From positions 1,054,001 through 1,118,000 of the forward strand of contig NZ_CP070977.1 of NCBI RefSeq assembly GCF_018417535.1: a stretch of DNA of 64,000 nucleotides, read 5' to 3'. The translations under genes were made by a program, and so were the position numbers. Every line of letters begins with the position of its first letter. Position 1 is the first letter of the stretch. This document shows, one piece after another, positions 25,205-34,310 of the stretch. Source of the DNA: Burkholderia pyrrocinia (GTDB lineage Bacteria > Pseudomonadota > Gammaproteobacteria > Burkholderiales > Burkholderiaceae). The notes under the pieces are model-generated. The model was not told the DNA's origin, did no database searches, and was given only the letters and a program-made list of their open reading frames with translations.

Positions 25205-25936
25205 ATGCGAATCCCTGAATGGATGCTGTTCCTGCGTACCTGGTTGCGCAATCCGCGCCGGGTCGGCGCGCTCGCGCCGTCCGGCCCGGCGCTCGCCGCG
25301 CTGATCACCGCACGGATCCCGCGCGACGGCGCATCCGTGATCGAACTCGGTGCGGGCACCGGCGTATTCACGCGCGCACTGCTCGCGCGCGGCGTCGCGA
25401 GCGACAGGCTGGTGCTGGTGGAAGCCGATCCCGCTTTCGCGAACGCGCTGCGGCATCAGTTCCCCGCGTTGCGGGTCATGCAGATGGATGCGGCCCAACT
25501 CGGCATGACGGGTGATTTCTTCGGCGGGGCGCGCGCACATGTTATTGTGAGCGGATTGCCACTCGTCGCGATGCCGGTCGAACAGGCCGTCGCGATCGTT
25601 CACTGCGCCTTCGCGCGCCACCTGGCTGCCGGTGGTGCGTTCTATCAATTCACGTATGTGCCGCGCTGCCCGATCCCGGCGCGTTATCTGGAGGCCATGC
25701 GCATTCGCGCAGTCCGAGTCGGCATCGCGTGGATGAACTTCCCGCCCGCGATCGTGTATCGCTTCGAACGCCGAATCGATGCGGCCGGCCATCAGCGGCC
25801 TGGCGCGCGGCCTCTGTCAGAGGTGGTCGCGCAAGCCACTACTTCATACAGCCTCGACACAACCCGATTTTCCCGTACTCCATCACTCGACTCGAGCGGC
25901 GCCGGGCAGTCAACAGACGGAAGTCCATCATCATGA
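25205..25936 (+). CDS. SAM-dependent methyltransferase, phospholipid N-methyltransferase-like
   Basis: 243 residues. SAM-binding motif I is VIELGAGTGVFTRALLARG (about 45-63), with the acidic motif II LVLVEADPAFANAL. The N-terminus FLRTWLRNPRRVGALAPSGPALAALI is characteristic of the phospholipid/ornithine-lipid N-methyltransferase (PmtA) and rRNA-dimethylase-like group, which methylates membrane lipid head groups at the membrane surface. SD CAGGAG precedes the ATG. The last 45 residues are low-complexity. Stop and next start overlap as ATGA. Confidence 0.75.
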   Translation: MRIPEWMLFLRTWLRNPRRVGALAPSGPALAALITARIPRDGASVIELGAGTGVFTRALLARGVASDRLVLVEADPAFANALRHQFPALRVMQMDAAQLGMTGDFFGGARAHVIVSGLPLVAMPVEQAVAIVHCAFARHLAAGGAFYQFTYVPRCPIPARYLEAMRIRAVRVGIAWMNFPPAIVYRFERRIDAAGHQRPGARPLSEVVAQATTSYSLDTTRFSRTPSLDSSGAGQSTDGSPSS

Positions 25937-26808
25937 ACGCTCTCGGGTACTGGCTGATGTTCGGCCTGCTACGGTTCCTGTCCTTTCTTCCGTACTCGCT
26001 GGTCGCGAGAACCGGCAGCAGCATCGGCGCTGCGCTTTACCGCATACCGAGCCGACGCAAACACGTGGTGCATGTCAACCTGCAACTCTGCTTTCCGCTG
26101 AAGACCGACGAGGAACGCGACGTTCTCGCGCGTGCCCATTTCGAACACGTCGTACGGAGCTACCTGGAGCGCGGATTCCAGTGGTTCGGCAGCGCGCGGT
26201 CGCTCAATCGCCTGGTCGAACTGGACAGCCACATCGATCTCCACGACCCGGATGCGCCGCCGACGATCTTCATGGGTTTTCACTTCGTCGGCATCGAGGT
26301 GGGCTGCATGCTCTATTCGTCGTCGCTGCCCGTGGCGGCACTCTACACGCGCATGTCGAACCGCCGCATGTGCGATCTCGCCAAACGTCAGCGCGGACGC
26401 TTCGGGGCCGAGATGATCGAACGCAGCGCGAGCGCGAAACACCTCGTCAGGCTTCTGCGCGCGGGCACCCCGGTGATGCTCGCCGCGGACATGGATCACG
26501 GCACGACGGGTTCGGTGTTTGCGCCGCTGTTCGGCGTGCAGGCCTGCACGTTGACGTCGGTATCGCGGCTGGCGAAGCTGAGCGGCGCGCGGGTCGTACC
26601 GTTCGTGACCGAAGTGCTGCCGGAATTTCGCGGCTACAAGCTGACTATCTTCGAGCCGCTCGGCAGCTATCCGACCGATAGCGAGTCGTTCGACGCGCGC
26701 ACGATGAACTCCTTTCTCGAAGGGCAGATCCTGCGATTTCCCGAGCAGTACTACTGGGTGCACCGACGTTTCAAGCATCGTCCGGCAGGCGAGCCGGGCG
26801 TCTATTGA
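25933..26808 (+). CDS. LpxL/HtrB-like lysophospholipid acyltransferase family protein
   Basis: 291 residues. N-terminal membrane helix (YWLMFGLLRFLSFLPYSLV) then SRRKHVVHVNLQLCFPLKTDEER, the start signature of lipid A late acyltransferases. The expected HX4(D/E) catalytic motif appears altered: the aligned region FMGFHFVGIEVG has His then Glu five residues on (HFVGIE), and the family's DMDHGTTGSVFAPLFG corresponds to the D-Q-D segment. Probably transfers an acyl chain to a lipid A-type or ornithine-lipid acceptor at the inner membrane. Confidence 0.8.
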   Translation: MNALGYWLMFGLLRFLSFLPYSLVARTGSSIGAALYRIPSRRKHVVHVNLQLCFPLKTDEERDVLARAHFEHVVRSYLERGFQWFGSARSLNRLVELDSHIDLHDPDAPPTIFMGFHFVGIEVGCMLYSSSLPVAALYTRMSNRRMCDLAKRQRGRFGAEMIERSASAKHLVRLLRAGTPVMLAADMDHGTTGSVFAPLFGVQACTLTSVSRLAKLSGARVVPFVTEVLPEFRGYKLTIFEPLGSYPTDSESFDARTMNSFLEGQILRFPEQYYWVHRRFKHRPAGEPGVY

Positions 26809-27176
26809 CGGCAGCATGAGCGGCAAGGCACGGCGTGGGTGCGCGGACGCGAATCTGAAAGATTTTTGTCGTGCCATAACGGGTCGACTTCTCTCATTCG
26901 GGACGAACCGCCCAGGGCCTCGGACGCCTTGACTTACGTGGAAATCCGTTTCGCCGCGCATGGCGACGGGTTTCACGCGCGCATCGACTGCGGACCGGCC
27001 ATCGTCGACATGAACCGTCGGGCAATCACGAAGCCGCCGCGCCGTGTGGCGGCCTTCTTCGCTGCGGTTTAGACTGCGCGCTGGGCGTCATGGTCCCGGT
27101 GGTGGCCTCCCCTGCGTATCGAACGCGCCGGAAGGCCGCATGAATTTTCAATGCGTCGTTCTGAAAGGTCCGGGTA
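26809..27176. other. Gene-free region before a LysR gene
   Basis: About 370 bases. Open frames through it lack a ribosome binding site and recognisable sequence. An AT-rich patch near 26858-26880 and the stretch TTGACTTACG near 26930 are possible promoter elements. Nothing else noted. Confidence 0.45.
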
Positions 27177-28181
27177 ATGGATATCGTGCTGGCCATGAGA
27201 GTATTCGCGCGCGTCGTCGAAACGAAAAGCTTTACGCGTGCAGCCGATACGATGGACCTGACACGGGGGCGCGTGACCGTGATCGTCCAGGGCCTCGAAG
27301 CGCACCTGAAAGCCCGGCTGCTGCAGCGCACCACGCGCAGCCTGAACCTCACGGCGGACGGCGCGGCCTATTACGAGCGATGCGTGCGCGTCCTCGCGGA
27401 TCTCGACGACATCGAGAATTCGTTCCTCGGCAAGGACCGATCGCCGCGCGGCCGGTTGCGCGTGGACATGCCCGGCGCGCTCGGGCGCGTTATCGTGATG
27501 CCCGCGCTGAGCGACTTTCACGCGCGTTACCCGGACATCGACCTGATGCTCGGCCTCGGCGACAAGCCGCTGGACCTGGTCCAGGAAGGCATCGACTGCG
27601 TGGTGCGCATCGGCACGCTGCAGGATTCGTCGCTCGTGGCGCGACGCGTCGGCATCTACCAGGGCGTGACCGTCGCGAGCCCCGACTATCTCGAGCAAGC
27701 CGGCACGCCGCAGACGCTGGAAGAACTCGCCGATCACCGTACCGTGAACTACTACTGGGGCCGCACGGGCCGGATCATGCCGCTCACGTTCGACGTCGAC
27801 GGCAAGGCAGTCGAGGTGAGGATGCGCGGCTCCATCGCCGTAAACGATGCGGAAGCCTATCTGAACGGCGCGCTGAAGGGCCTCGGCATCGTCCAGGGCG
27901 CCCGCTTTCTTGCGCTGCCGCATCTCGAATCGGGCGCGTTGGTCGAGATTCTGTCGCAATGGAAACCGCCGCCGCTGCCGGTCTCCGCGGTCTATCCGCA
28001 CAATCGCCACCTCTCCGCTACCGTGCGCGCGTTCGTCGACTGGATTGCCGAGCTGTTCCGCACCGACCCGCGGTTGTCCAGTACGCCCGACGCGGATGCG
28101 CGGTGCGGCCCGGCCAGCATCGATACGCAGGACGGCGACGCGATCGACCTGGACGGTGACGAAGACGAGCCGATAGCGTAG
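27177..28181 (+). CDS. LysR-family transcriptional regulator
   Basis: 334 residues. HTH: MDIVLAMRVFARVVETKSFTRAADTMDLTRGRVTVIVQGLEAHLKARLLQRTTRSLNLTADG (1-62), then the substrate-binding domain, ending with an unusual acidic tail (SIDTQDGDAIDLDGDEDEPIA) about 30 residues longer than in typical members. It reads into the hydrolase and SDR genes on the same strand (142-bp gap), so it may control them in cis. Confidence 0.88.
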   Translation: MDIVLAMRVFARVVETKSFTRAADTMDLTRGRVTVIVQGLEAHLKARLLQRTTRSLNLTADGAAYYERCVRVLADLDDIENSFLGKDRSPRGRLRVDMPGALGRVIVMPALSDFHARYPDIDLMLGLGDKPLDLVQEGIDCVVRIGTLQDSSLVARRVGIYQGVTVASPDYLEQAGTPQTLEELADHRTVNYYWGRTGRIMPLTFDVDGKAVEVRMRGSIAVNDAEAYLNGALKGLGIVQGARFLALPHLESGALVEILSQWKPPPLPVSAVYPHNRHLSATVRAFVDWIAELFRTDPRLSSTPDADARCGPASIDTQDGDAIDLDGDEDEPIA

Positions 28182-28323
28182 GCCAGCCCCGTCGGCAAAG
28201 GCTGCCGCATTGTTCTCGAGGAGAGAACACTGTTGCGGCAAGCGCGAGATTTATCGGTTCCGCGGTAACAACCAGAATGCGTTCATTGTTCAAGCAAACG
28301 AGAACGCCGCCGCGTTGACTGGT

Positions 28324-29121
28324 ATGTCTACCGTTTCCCTATCCGGTTTGCTGGTTGAAGAAGCGCGCATCGACGGCTACAGTCAGCCGATCGACGCGCG
28401 CAGCTTCCGGCCGTCGACGCAGAAGCACCCGCTGCCGATCGTCCTCTATTTCCACGGCGGTCTGTTCACCGCCGGCTCGCTCGACGAAACGAATGCCGTG
28501 TGCGAGGCGCTCGCATTGCAGGTGCGCGCGTGGGTGCTCTCCGTCGGCTACTCGCTCGCCCCGGCTTGTCCTTTCCCGAATGCGGTGGAAGACGCGCATC
28601 GTGCGCTGCAGTGGGTGCGATCGGAAGCCAAAGGGATGCGTGCGGACCAGCGGCTGACGGCCGTTGCCGGCCATGACGCCGGCGGGAATATCGCCACGGG
28701 CCTCGCCGCGATTGCGCGCGACCGCGGCGACGCCGGCATCCGTGCGCAGGTGCTGATTGCGCCGCTGCTCGACCCGAGCATGACGCGCATCGGCCCGTAC
28801 ACGATGCATGCGACACCCGCCATCGACGCGTTGGCGGCCAGCTATCGCGCGTATCTGCCCACGGTGTCGCAGCGCGTTCATCCGTATGCCGCGCCGCTCG
28901 AATCGTGTCGCCTCGCCCATCTGCCGGCCACGTTCATTGCGACGGTCGAGCATGACCCGCTGCATCTCGAAGCCGAACATTACGCGGCGTCGTTGATCGC
29001 CGCGGGCGTCCCCACGGAATGCGCGCGTTATGCCGGCACGACACGCGCGGGCATCGTGACCCATCCGCCCGTGCTGCTTGCAGTCAGCGGCTTTCTCCAA
29101 CGCCATCTCGCGGGCCGCTAA
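28324..29121 (+). CDS. HSL-like alpha/beta hydrolase with Asp in the nucleophile position
   Basis: 265 residues from the ATG chosen here (MSTVSLSG); the frame is open to 28210. The HSL/acetyl-hydrolase oxyanion motif is YFHGGLFTAGS (44-46). The nucleophile elbow, usually GDSAGG, is GHDAGGN with Asp118 where the catalytic Ser should be. The acid (EHDPLHLEAE) is present; the C-terminal His falls in GIVTHPPV rather than the usual HGF. The enzyme may use an Asp nucleophile like haloalkane dehalogenases, or be catalytically changed. Followed 49 bases later by an SDR gene. Confidence 0.8.
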   Translation: MSTVSLSGLLVEEARIDGYSQPIDARSFRPSTQKHPLPIVLYFHGGLFTAGSLDETNAVCEALALQVRAWVLSVGYSLAPACPFPNAVEDAHRALQWVRSEAKGMRADQRLTAVAGHDAGGNIATGLAAIARDRGDAGIRAQVLIAPLLDPSMTRIGPYTMHATPAIDALAASYRAYLPTVSQRVHPYAAPLESCRLAHLPATFIATVEHDPLHLEAEHYAASLIAAGVPTECARYAGTTRAGIVTHPPVLLAVSGFLQRHLAGR

Positions 29122-29170
29122 CGGCCGCGAATGCATGCCCATGCATTTCATCCACCCAGGAGCGTTCATC

Positions 29171-29932
29171 ATGAAACTCAACGGAAATACGATCTTCATC
29201 ACCGGCGGCACGTCGGGTATCGGCCGTACGCTGGCGGAAGCCTTTCACCAGCGCGGCAACAAGGTCATCGTCGCCGGCCGTCGCAAGGCGCTGCTCGATG
29301 AAATCGCGAAGCAGAACCCCGGCATCGACACCGTCGAGCTCGATATCGGCGACGCGGCGCAGATCCGCACGGTCGCCGCGCAATTGATCGAACGCTATCC
29401 GGCGCTGAACGTCGTGATCAACAACGCGGGCATCATGCCGTTCGACGATGCCGGCGGGCCGCTCGACGACGAACAGGCCGTCCGGCTCGTCACCACGAAC
29501 CTGCTTGGCCCGGTGCGCGTGAGCGCGGCGTTCGTCGAGCACCTGAAGCAACAGCCCGACGCGACGATCATCAACAACAGCTCGGTGCTCGCGTATGTAC
29601 CGCTCGCCGCGACGGCGCTCTATTCGGCGACCAAGGCCGCGATTCACTCGTACACGCTGTCGCAACGCTTCGCGCTGCGCGATACCAGCGTGCGCGTGCT
29701 TGAAATCGCGCCGCCGTGGGTCGACACCGATCTCGTGCACAAGAGCGGCGACCCGCGCGCGATGCCGGTCGACGCGTTCGTTGCCGAAACGCTGAAGCTG
29801 CTCGAAACCGCGACAACCGAGGTCGTCGTCGAGGCAGCCAGGCCGTTGCGCGCCAACGCGGGGCCGAACGAACACGCATTCGTCGAGCAGTTCAACCAGT
29901 TCATCGCCGAGAACCCGATTCCCGTTGCATGA
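29171..29932 (+). CDS. Short-chain dehydrogenase/reductase (DltE-like)
   Basis: 253 residues. Cofactor loop TGGTSGIGRTLA (about 11-22), NNAG at about 87-90, catalytic Ser in NNSSVLAYVP and Tyr-Lys in ALYSATKAAI are all intact, so an active NAD(P)-dependent oxidoreductase is expected. The C-terminus (RANAGPNEHAFVEQFNQF) resembles the DltE-type subgroup often next to LysR regulators. CCAGGAGCG precedes the ATG. Likely in one transcript with the HSL-like hydrolase. Confidence 0.88.
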   Translation: MKLNGNTIFITGGTSGIGRTLAEAFHQRGNKVIVAGRRKALLDEIAKQNPGIDTVELDIGDAAQIRTVAAQLIERYPALNVVINNAGIMPFDDAGGPLDDEQAVRLVTTNLLGPVRVSAAFVEHLKQQPDATIINNSSVLAYVPLAATALYSATKAAIHSYTLSQRFALRDTSVRVLEIAPPWVDTDLVHKSGDPRAMPVDAFVAETLKLLETATTEVVVEAARPLRANAGPNEHAFVEQFNQFIAENPIPVA

Positions 29933-30081
29933 CAGCAGCACGCGCCACGCATGCGCGGCGCAAGAAGTCGTACTGAAGACGCTTTTCCCGTCACCCAGAC
30001 GTGTCGTTCCGGACCATCGAGCCCGGGCGAAAGCAAACCGGAAAGAACGGAACGACACCCTAAACCATCGGAGTCCGAATC

Positions 30082-30486
30082 ATGAGCAAGGAACCTGAAG
30101 CAAGGAACATCGCGCTCGTTCTCGATGCGCTCGACACGTTGTTCAACAAGAAGGATTACGAGAAGGCCGCGCAGTTCTGGTCCGACACCTATGTCCAGCA
30201 CAGCCGGCACGTACCGGCCGGCCGCGCCGGCCTGTTCGGCCTCGTCGACTCGATGCCCGACCTGCGTTTCGAGTACGACATGGTGGCCGCCAACGGCGAT
30301 TTCGTGTGGATCCACAGCCGCTACAGCCACTCGGCCTCGCCGACCGCGCTGATCGCGCTGGATATCCTGCGGATCGAGGGCGGGAAGCTGGTCGAACACT
30401 GGGACGTGCTGCAGAACGAAGCGGCGCGCAGCGAATCGGCCGGCGGCCATCCGATGTTCGGCGACCAGTTCGGCGACGAGCGCTAA
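30082..30486 (+). CDS. SnoaL/NTF2-like polyketide cyclase-type protein
   Basis: 134 residues, cone-shaped alpha+beta fold typical of SnoaL-like proteins: NIALVLDALDTLFNKKDYEKAAQFWSDTYVQHS, then MPDLRFEYDMVAANGDFVWIHSRYS and IRIEGGKLVEHWDVLQ. The conserved HWDVLQ end suggests a small ligand pocket. Function unknown; relatives isomerise or cyclise small molecules. It follows the SDR after 149 bases and precedes an unknown gene by 38. Confidence 0.85.
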   Translation: MSKEPEARNIALVLDALDTLFNKKDYEKAAQFWSDTYVQHSRHVPAGRAGLFGLVDSMPDLRFEYDMVAANGDFVWIHSRYSHSASPTALIALDILRIEGGKLVEHWDVLQNEAARSESAGGHPMFGDQFGDER

Positions 30487-30524
30487 CGCGCACGCGACAC
30501 GCCGCTCGATACACGGAGGACGCA

Positions 30525-31247
30525 ATGAACACGCTGCTCGAACAGGCCATTCAGGCCCATGGCGGGATCGACAACTGGGAAAGGTTCCGCACGGTTTCGG
30601 CGGAACTCGATATCGGAGGTGCCGTCTGGCACCTGAAAGGCCAGCCGGACCTGTTCCAGCGGATCGAACTGGCTGCCGACCTGCGGCGCCAGCACGTCGC
30701 GCTCACGTCGAAGGCCGGCGGCTGGCGCGGCACGTTCGAGCCGGACGTGGTCGGCATCGGCGCCGTGAACGGCGAGCCGCCGGATGAGCGGCACGCGCCG
30801 CGAGACGCTTATCGAGGGCATACGCAGCAAACCCGCTGGGATCGCCTGCATGCGCTGTACTTCACCGGCTACGCGCTCTGGACTTACCTGGCCATTCCGT
30901 TTCTCTACGCCCGCCCGGGTTTCCAGACGGAAGAACTGCCCGACTGGCACGAGAACGGCGAAACCTGGCGGCGCCTGAAAGTCACGTTCCCGGATGCGAT
31001 CGCCAGCCACAGTCGCGAGCAGGTGTCCTATTTCGGCGAAGACGGGCTGCTGCGCCGCCACGATTACACGGTCGACGTGATGGGCGGAGCGCGCGGTGCC
31101 AACTATGCGTCCGGCTATCGCAATGTCCGCGGCGTGATGGTGCCGATGTCGCGCCGGGTCTTTGCCTACGACGAGGCCATGCACAGGATCGACGAACCGC
31201 TGCTGGTGTCCATCGACTTTCGCAGCATCGATTTTCATGCTGCGTAA
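30525..31247 (+). CDS. Conserved hypothetical protein (lipocalin/LolA-like beta protein)
   Basis: 240 residues, unrecognised. No signal peptide or membrane helix. It starts MNTLLEQAIQAHGGIDNWERF, a motif seen in small outer-membrane lipoprotein-sorting-like proteins where a helix carrying HGG precedes a beta-rich half-barrel; the remainder is rich in beta-strands and aromatic residues (LPDWHENGETWRRLKVTFP, GLLRRHDYTVDVMGG). GGAGGACGCA lies before the ATG. The neighbour is a SnoaL-like gene in the same direction, so a role in the same unknown pathway is possible. Confidence 0.7.
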   Translation: MNTLLEQAIQAHGGIDNWERFRTVSAELDIGGAVWHLKGQPDLFQRIELAADLRRQHVALTSKAGGWRGTFEPDVVGIGAVNGEPPDERHAPRDAYRGHTQQTRWDRLHALYFTGYALWTYLAIPFLYARPGFQTEELPDWHENGETWRRLKVTFPDAIASHSREQVSYFGEDGLLRRHDYTVDVMGGARGANYASGYRNVRGVMVPMSRRVFAYDEAMHRIDEPLLVSIDFRSIDFHAA

Positions 31248-31489
31248 GCGTGCGCCGGAGAGTGTCAGCCGCTGTTCCTTGCGCTGACCGAAGCGAGCCT
31301 TGTCCTTTCTCGAGTATCGTTGAGTGCCGCGGGTGGGCGTCGCATGCATTCGGATTCGGTTTCGAGTGGATCACGGCTGCATTGCTTGTGCAGACAGGCG
31401 GGTACGCGTGATCGACGCCCGTGGACCGATCATTGCCGCCCGGTGGCCGTGCGCTTCGGAAACCGGGCTACCTTCGAAGGAGAAAGTTC

Positions 31490-32455
31490 ATGTCGGATTC
31501 CTCTCTCATCCAGGTCGCGATTCTCGACGACTACCAGAACGTCGCGCTGGACCTCGCCGATTGGTCTCCGTTGCAGGGTCGTGCGAGCATCACGGTCTTC
31601 AACGACCACCTGGCGGATGACGCACAGGTCATCGCGCGCCTGAAACCGTTCGACGTGCTGTGCGTGATGCGCGAGCGCACGCCGCTTACGCGAGCCATCA
31701 TCGAGCAACTGCCCAATCTCAAGCTGATCGCGTCGACCGGAGCCGGCAACGCGTCGATCGACGAAGCGGCGGCGGCCGAGCGGAACGTGAAGGTTGTTCA
31801 CACGGGATACGCGTCCACACCGACCATCGAATTCACCTGGGCGATGATCCTGGGCCTGGCCCGTAACCTGGCCGTCGAGAATCGGGCCGTGCGCGACGGC
31901 GGGTGGCAGGTCGCACTCGGCACGCAACTCGCCGGCAAGACGCTGGGCCTGCTCGGGCTCGGCAGGGTCGGTTCGGCCGTCGGCGTGATCGGCCGCGCGT
32001 TCCGCATGAACGTGATTGCGTGGAGCGAGAACCTGACGGCGGAGCGCGCCGAGTCGAAAGGCGTGCAACGGGTCAGCAAGGATGAGTTGTTCTCGTCTTC
32101 GGATTTTCTGTCGATCCACGTTCGCCTGAGCGAACGGACGCGAGGCCTGGTCGGCGCTGCCGAGCTTGGCCGGATGAAACCCACGAGCCGCCTCGTCAAT
32201 ACGTCGCGCGGCCCGATCGTCGACCGGGCTGCGTTGCTCGCCGCGCTCGACAGCGGGCAGATCGCCGGGGCGGCGATCGATGTCTACGATACCGAGCCGC
32301 TGGAACCCGCTGATCCGTTGCGCTCGCTGGACAACGTGCTTGCCACGCCGCATATCGGCTACGTGACACGCGAACTGTACGAGACGTTCTACGGCGACAC
32401 CGTGCGCAACATCGTCGAATGGCTCGACCAGACGCAGCCCCCTGCGCTTCCGTAA
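31490..32455 (+). CDS. D-2-hydroxyacid dehydrogenase
   Basis: 321 residues. Rossmann loop GLLGLGRVGSAVG (about 152-164) and the catalytic set Arg (VNTSRGPIVD), Glu (DTEPLEPADP) and His (TPHIGYVT) are present, so an active NAD(P)-dependent D-2-hydroxyacid dehydrogenase (phosphoglycerate/glyoxylate reductase type) is expected. The N-terminus MSDSSLIQVAILDDYQNVALDLADWSPL is characteristic of a Burkholderia/plant-like subgroup of unknown substrate. AAGGAGA precedes the ATG. It converges with the efflux operon, separated by a strong hairpin. Confidence 0.88.
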   Translation: MSDSSLIQVAILDDYQNVALDLADWSPLQGRASITVFNDHLADDAQVIARLKPFDVLCVMRERTPLTRAIIEQLPNLKLIASTGAGNASIDEAAAAERNVKVVHTGYASTPTIEFTWAMILGLARNLAVENRAVRDGGWQVALGTQLAGKTLGLLGLGRVGSAVGVIGRAFRMNVIAWSENLTAERAESKGVQRVSKDELFSSSDFLSIHVRLSERTRGLVGAAELGRMKPTSRLVNTSRGPIVDRAALLAALDSGQIAGAAIDVYDTEPLEPADPLRSLDNVLATPHIGYVTRELYETFYGDTVRNIVEWLDQTQPPALP

Positions 32456-32569
32456 CCGGCGGGGTAACCGGGGCGGTCGACTGCATCCGCGTCGGGTCAT
32501 CCGGGATCGAACGGCTTCCCGACATGCGTTGATCGAATGACAGGGCATGCGATGCATGGCCCGATGCGA

Positions 32570-32599
32570 AAGGCCGCGCTCCGATTCGGGCGCGGCCTT
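32570..32599. terminator. Bidirectional hairpin between dehydrogenase and efflux operon
   Basis: AAGGCCGCGC-(10-base loop)-GCGCGGCCTT: ten perfect pairs. The A's and T's at the stem base give a short U-tract in both directions, and the hairpin sits where two operons converge. Probable bidirectional intrinsic terminator. Confidence 0.6.
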
Positions 32600-32675
32600 C
32601 CGCTGCATCGTTCATTCTTCGTTCGGCGTTCGGCGGACAGAAGCGCCACCGTCGAACGTGCCGAGGCGCCGCTGC

Positions 32676-34241
32676 TCAGTGCGCGGCCGCCGCCGCATCG
32701 CTCGATCCCCCCGCCTTGCCCGGCTTGGTGATCCAGATGAGCGGGATGATGACGATCATCACGATCGCCGCGCCGTAGAACACGTCGTTCAGCCCGAGCA
32801 TCGCCGACTGCGACTGCACGACGCGATCGAACAACGCATACGACGATCCCTGGCCGAGCCCGAGCAGCGAATGGTAGCTGTCCATCTGCGCATTGAAGAT
32901 CGGGTTGGTCGGGCTCGACTGCTGCGTCAGGATCTCGTGGTGCGTGATCGTCCGGTTGTTCCACACGACACCCGCCAGCGAGGTGCCGATGCCGCCGAAG
33001 AACATCCGCGCGAAGGTCGACAGGCCTGCCGCGGCGGGCACTTTTTCAGGCGGCTGGCCGGACAGGATGATCACGGTCAGCGGCGCGAAGAACAGCGCCA
33101 TCGGGATACCCTGCAGCAGCGTCGGCAGGATGATGTAGCCCTCGCTGATGTCCGTGAAGAAGAACGTGCGCATGAAATAGACGGCCGCGAAGCCGACGAA
33201 CGCGAGCGTGCCGATGATGCGTGCATCCGAGCGCGGCAGGATCTTGCCCATGATCGGCGCGCCGATCACCGCGAAGATGCCGAGCGGTGCCGTCGCGAGC
33301 CCCGCGTCGACGGCCCGGTAGCCGAGATATTCCTGCATCCACTGCGGCAGCAGCACGAGCGTCCCGAAGAAGATCCCGTAGGCAATCGCGATCGAGATCG
33401 TGCCGCCGAGGAAGTTGCGCTGCTTGAAGAGCGTCAGGTCGACGACCGGATTCTTGTCGGTCAGTTCCCAGATGACGAACAGCACCAGGCCCACGACCGC
33501 GACGATGGTCAGGATGACGATCGTGTTCGACGAGAACCAGTCGAGGTCCTTGCCCTTGTCGAGCATCACCTGGAGCGACGCGACCCAGACGATCAGCAAG
33601 GTCAGCCCCACGAAGTCGATCGGCAGCTTCCGGGTGGGCGTATCGCGCTTGCGGTAGAGGAACCAGACCATCGTGGCCGCGAACAACCCGACCGGGATAT
33701 TGATGTAGAAGATCCACGACCACGCGTAGCTGTCGGTGACCCAGCCGCCGAGCGACGGTCCGACGATCGGCCCGGTCACGACGATCATCGAGAACAGCGA
33801 TAGCGCGAGCGACGATTTCGCCTTCGGCCACGAACTGAGCAGCAGCGCCTGCGACATCGGGATCAGCGGCCCCGCCACGAGGCCCTGCAGCACGCGCGCC
33901 ATCAGCAGGAACGGCAGCGACGGCGCGATGCCGCACAGCCACGACGCGAGCACGAACAGCAGGATCGAGCCGACGAACAGCCTGACCTGCCCCAGCCGCT
34001 GCGTCAGCCAGCCGGTCAGCGGGATCGCGACGGAATTCGCCGCGGCAAAGACGGTGATGACCCAGGTGCCCTCGTCGACCGATACGCCGAGGTTGCCCGA
34101 GATGGTAGGAATCGCGACGTTGGCGATCGATGAATCGAGGACGGTCATGAAACCCGCAAGGCCCACGCTCAACGAGCCGAGTGCGAGTGTCATCCCCGTC
34201 AGCGGAGGAGGATTCGATTGGTTGGCGGTCATGCTGATCAT
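32676..34241 (-). CDS. DHA2-family multidrug MFS transporter (EmrB-like)
   Basis: 521 residues with about 14 membrane segments, the DHA2 hallmark. Motifs: FMTVLDSSIANVAIPTISGNLGVSVDEGTWVITVFAAANSVAIPLTGWLTQRLG (first two helices with the QRLG loop) and LMARVLQGLVAGPLIPMSQALLLSSWP. Works with EmrA-type adaptor 34311 and NodT-type channel 35541 as a tripartite pump that expels hydrophobic drugs to the outside. Starts 69 bases after the adaptor stop. An internal ATG at 34232 is an alternative start. Confidence 0.92.
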   Translation of the reverse strand: MISMTANQSNPPPLTGMTLALGSLSVGLAGFMTVLDSSIANVAIPTISGNLGVSVDEGTWVITVFAAANSVAIPLTGWLTQRLGQVRLFVGSILLFVLASWLCGIAPSLPFLLMARVLQGLVAGPLIPMSQALLLSSWPKAKSSLALSLFSMIVVTGPIVGPSLGGWVTDSYAWSWIFYINIPVGLFAATMVWFLYRKRDTPTRKLPIDFVGLTLLIVWVASLQVMLDKGKDLDWFSSNTIVILTIVAVVGLVLFVIWELTDKNPVVDLTLFKQRNFLGGTISIAIAYGIFFGTLVLLPQWMQEYLGYRAVDAGLATAPLGIFAVIGAPIMGKILPRSDARIIGTLAFVGFAAVYFMRTFFFTDISEGYIILPTLLQGIPMALFFAPLTVIILSGQPPEKVPAAAGLSTFARMFFGGIGTSLAGVVWNNRTITHHEILTQQSSPTNPIFNAQMDSYHSLLGLGQGSSYALFDRVVQSQSAMLGLNDVFYGAAIVMIVIIPLIWITKPGKAGGSSDAAAAAH

Positions 34242-34310
34242 CCGGTTAGGTCAGGTCCGGCGCAGCAGGCGCACGCGGTGTCGCGCGCCGGCTCGCCGGG
34301 CGACGGGAAG

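Noticed and set aside
26839-27072. 77-codon plus-strand frame before the LysR gene
   Set aside because: No ribosome binding site and no recognisable feature; likely chance.
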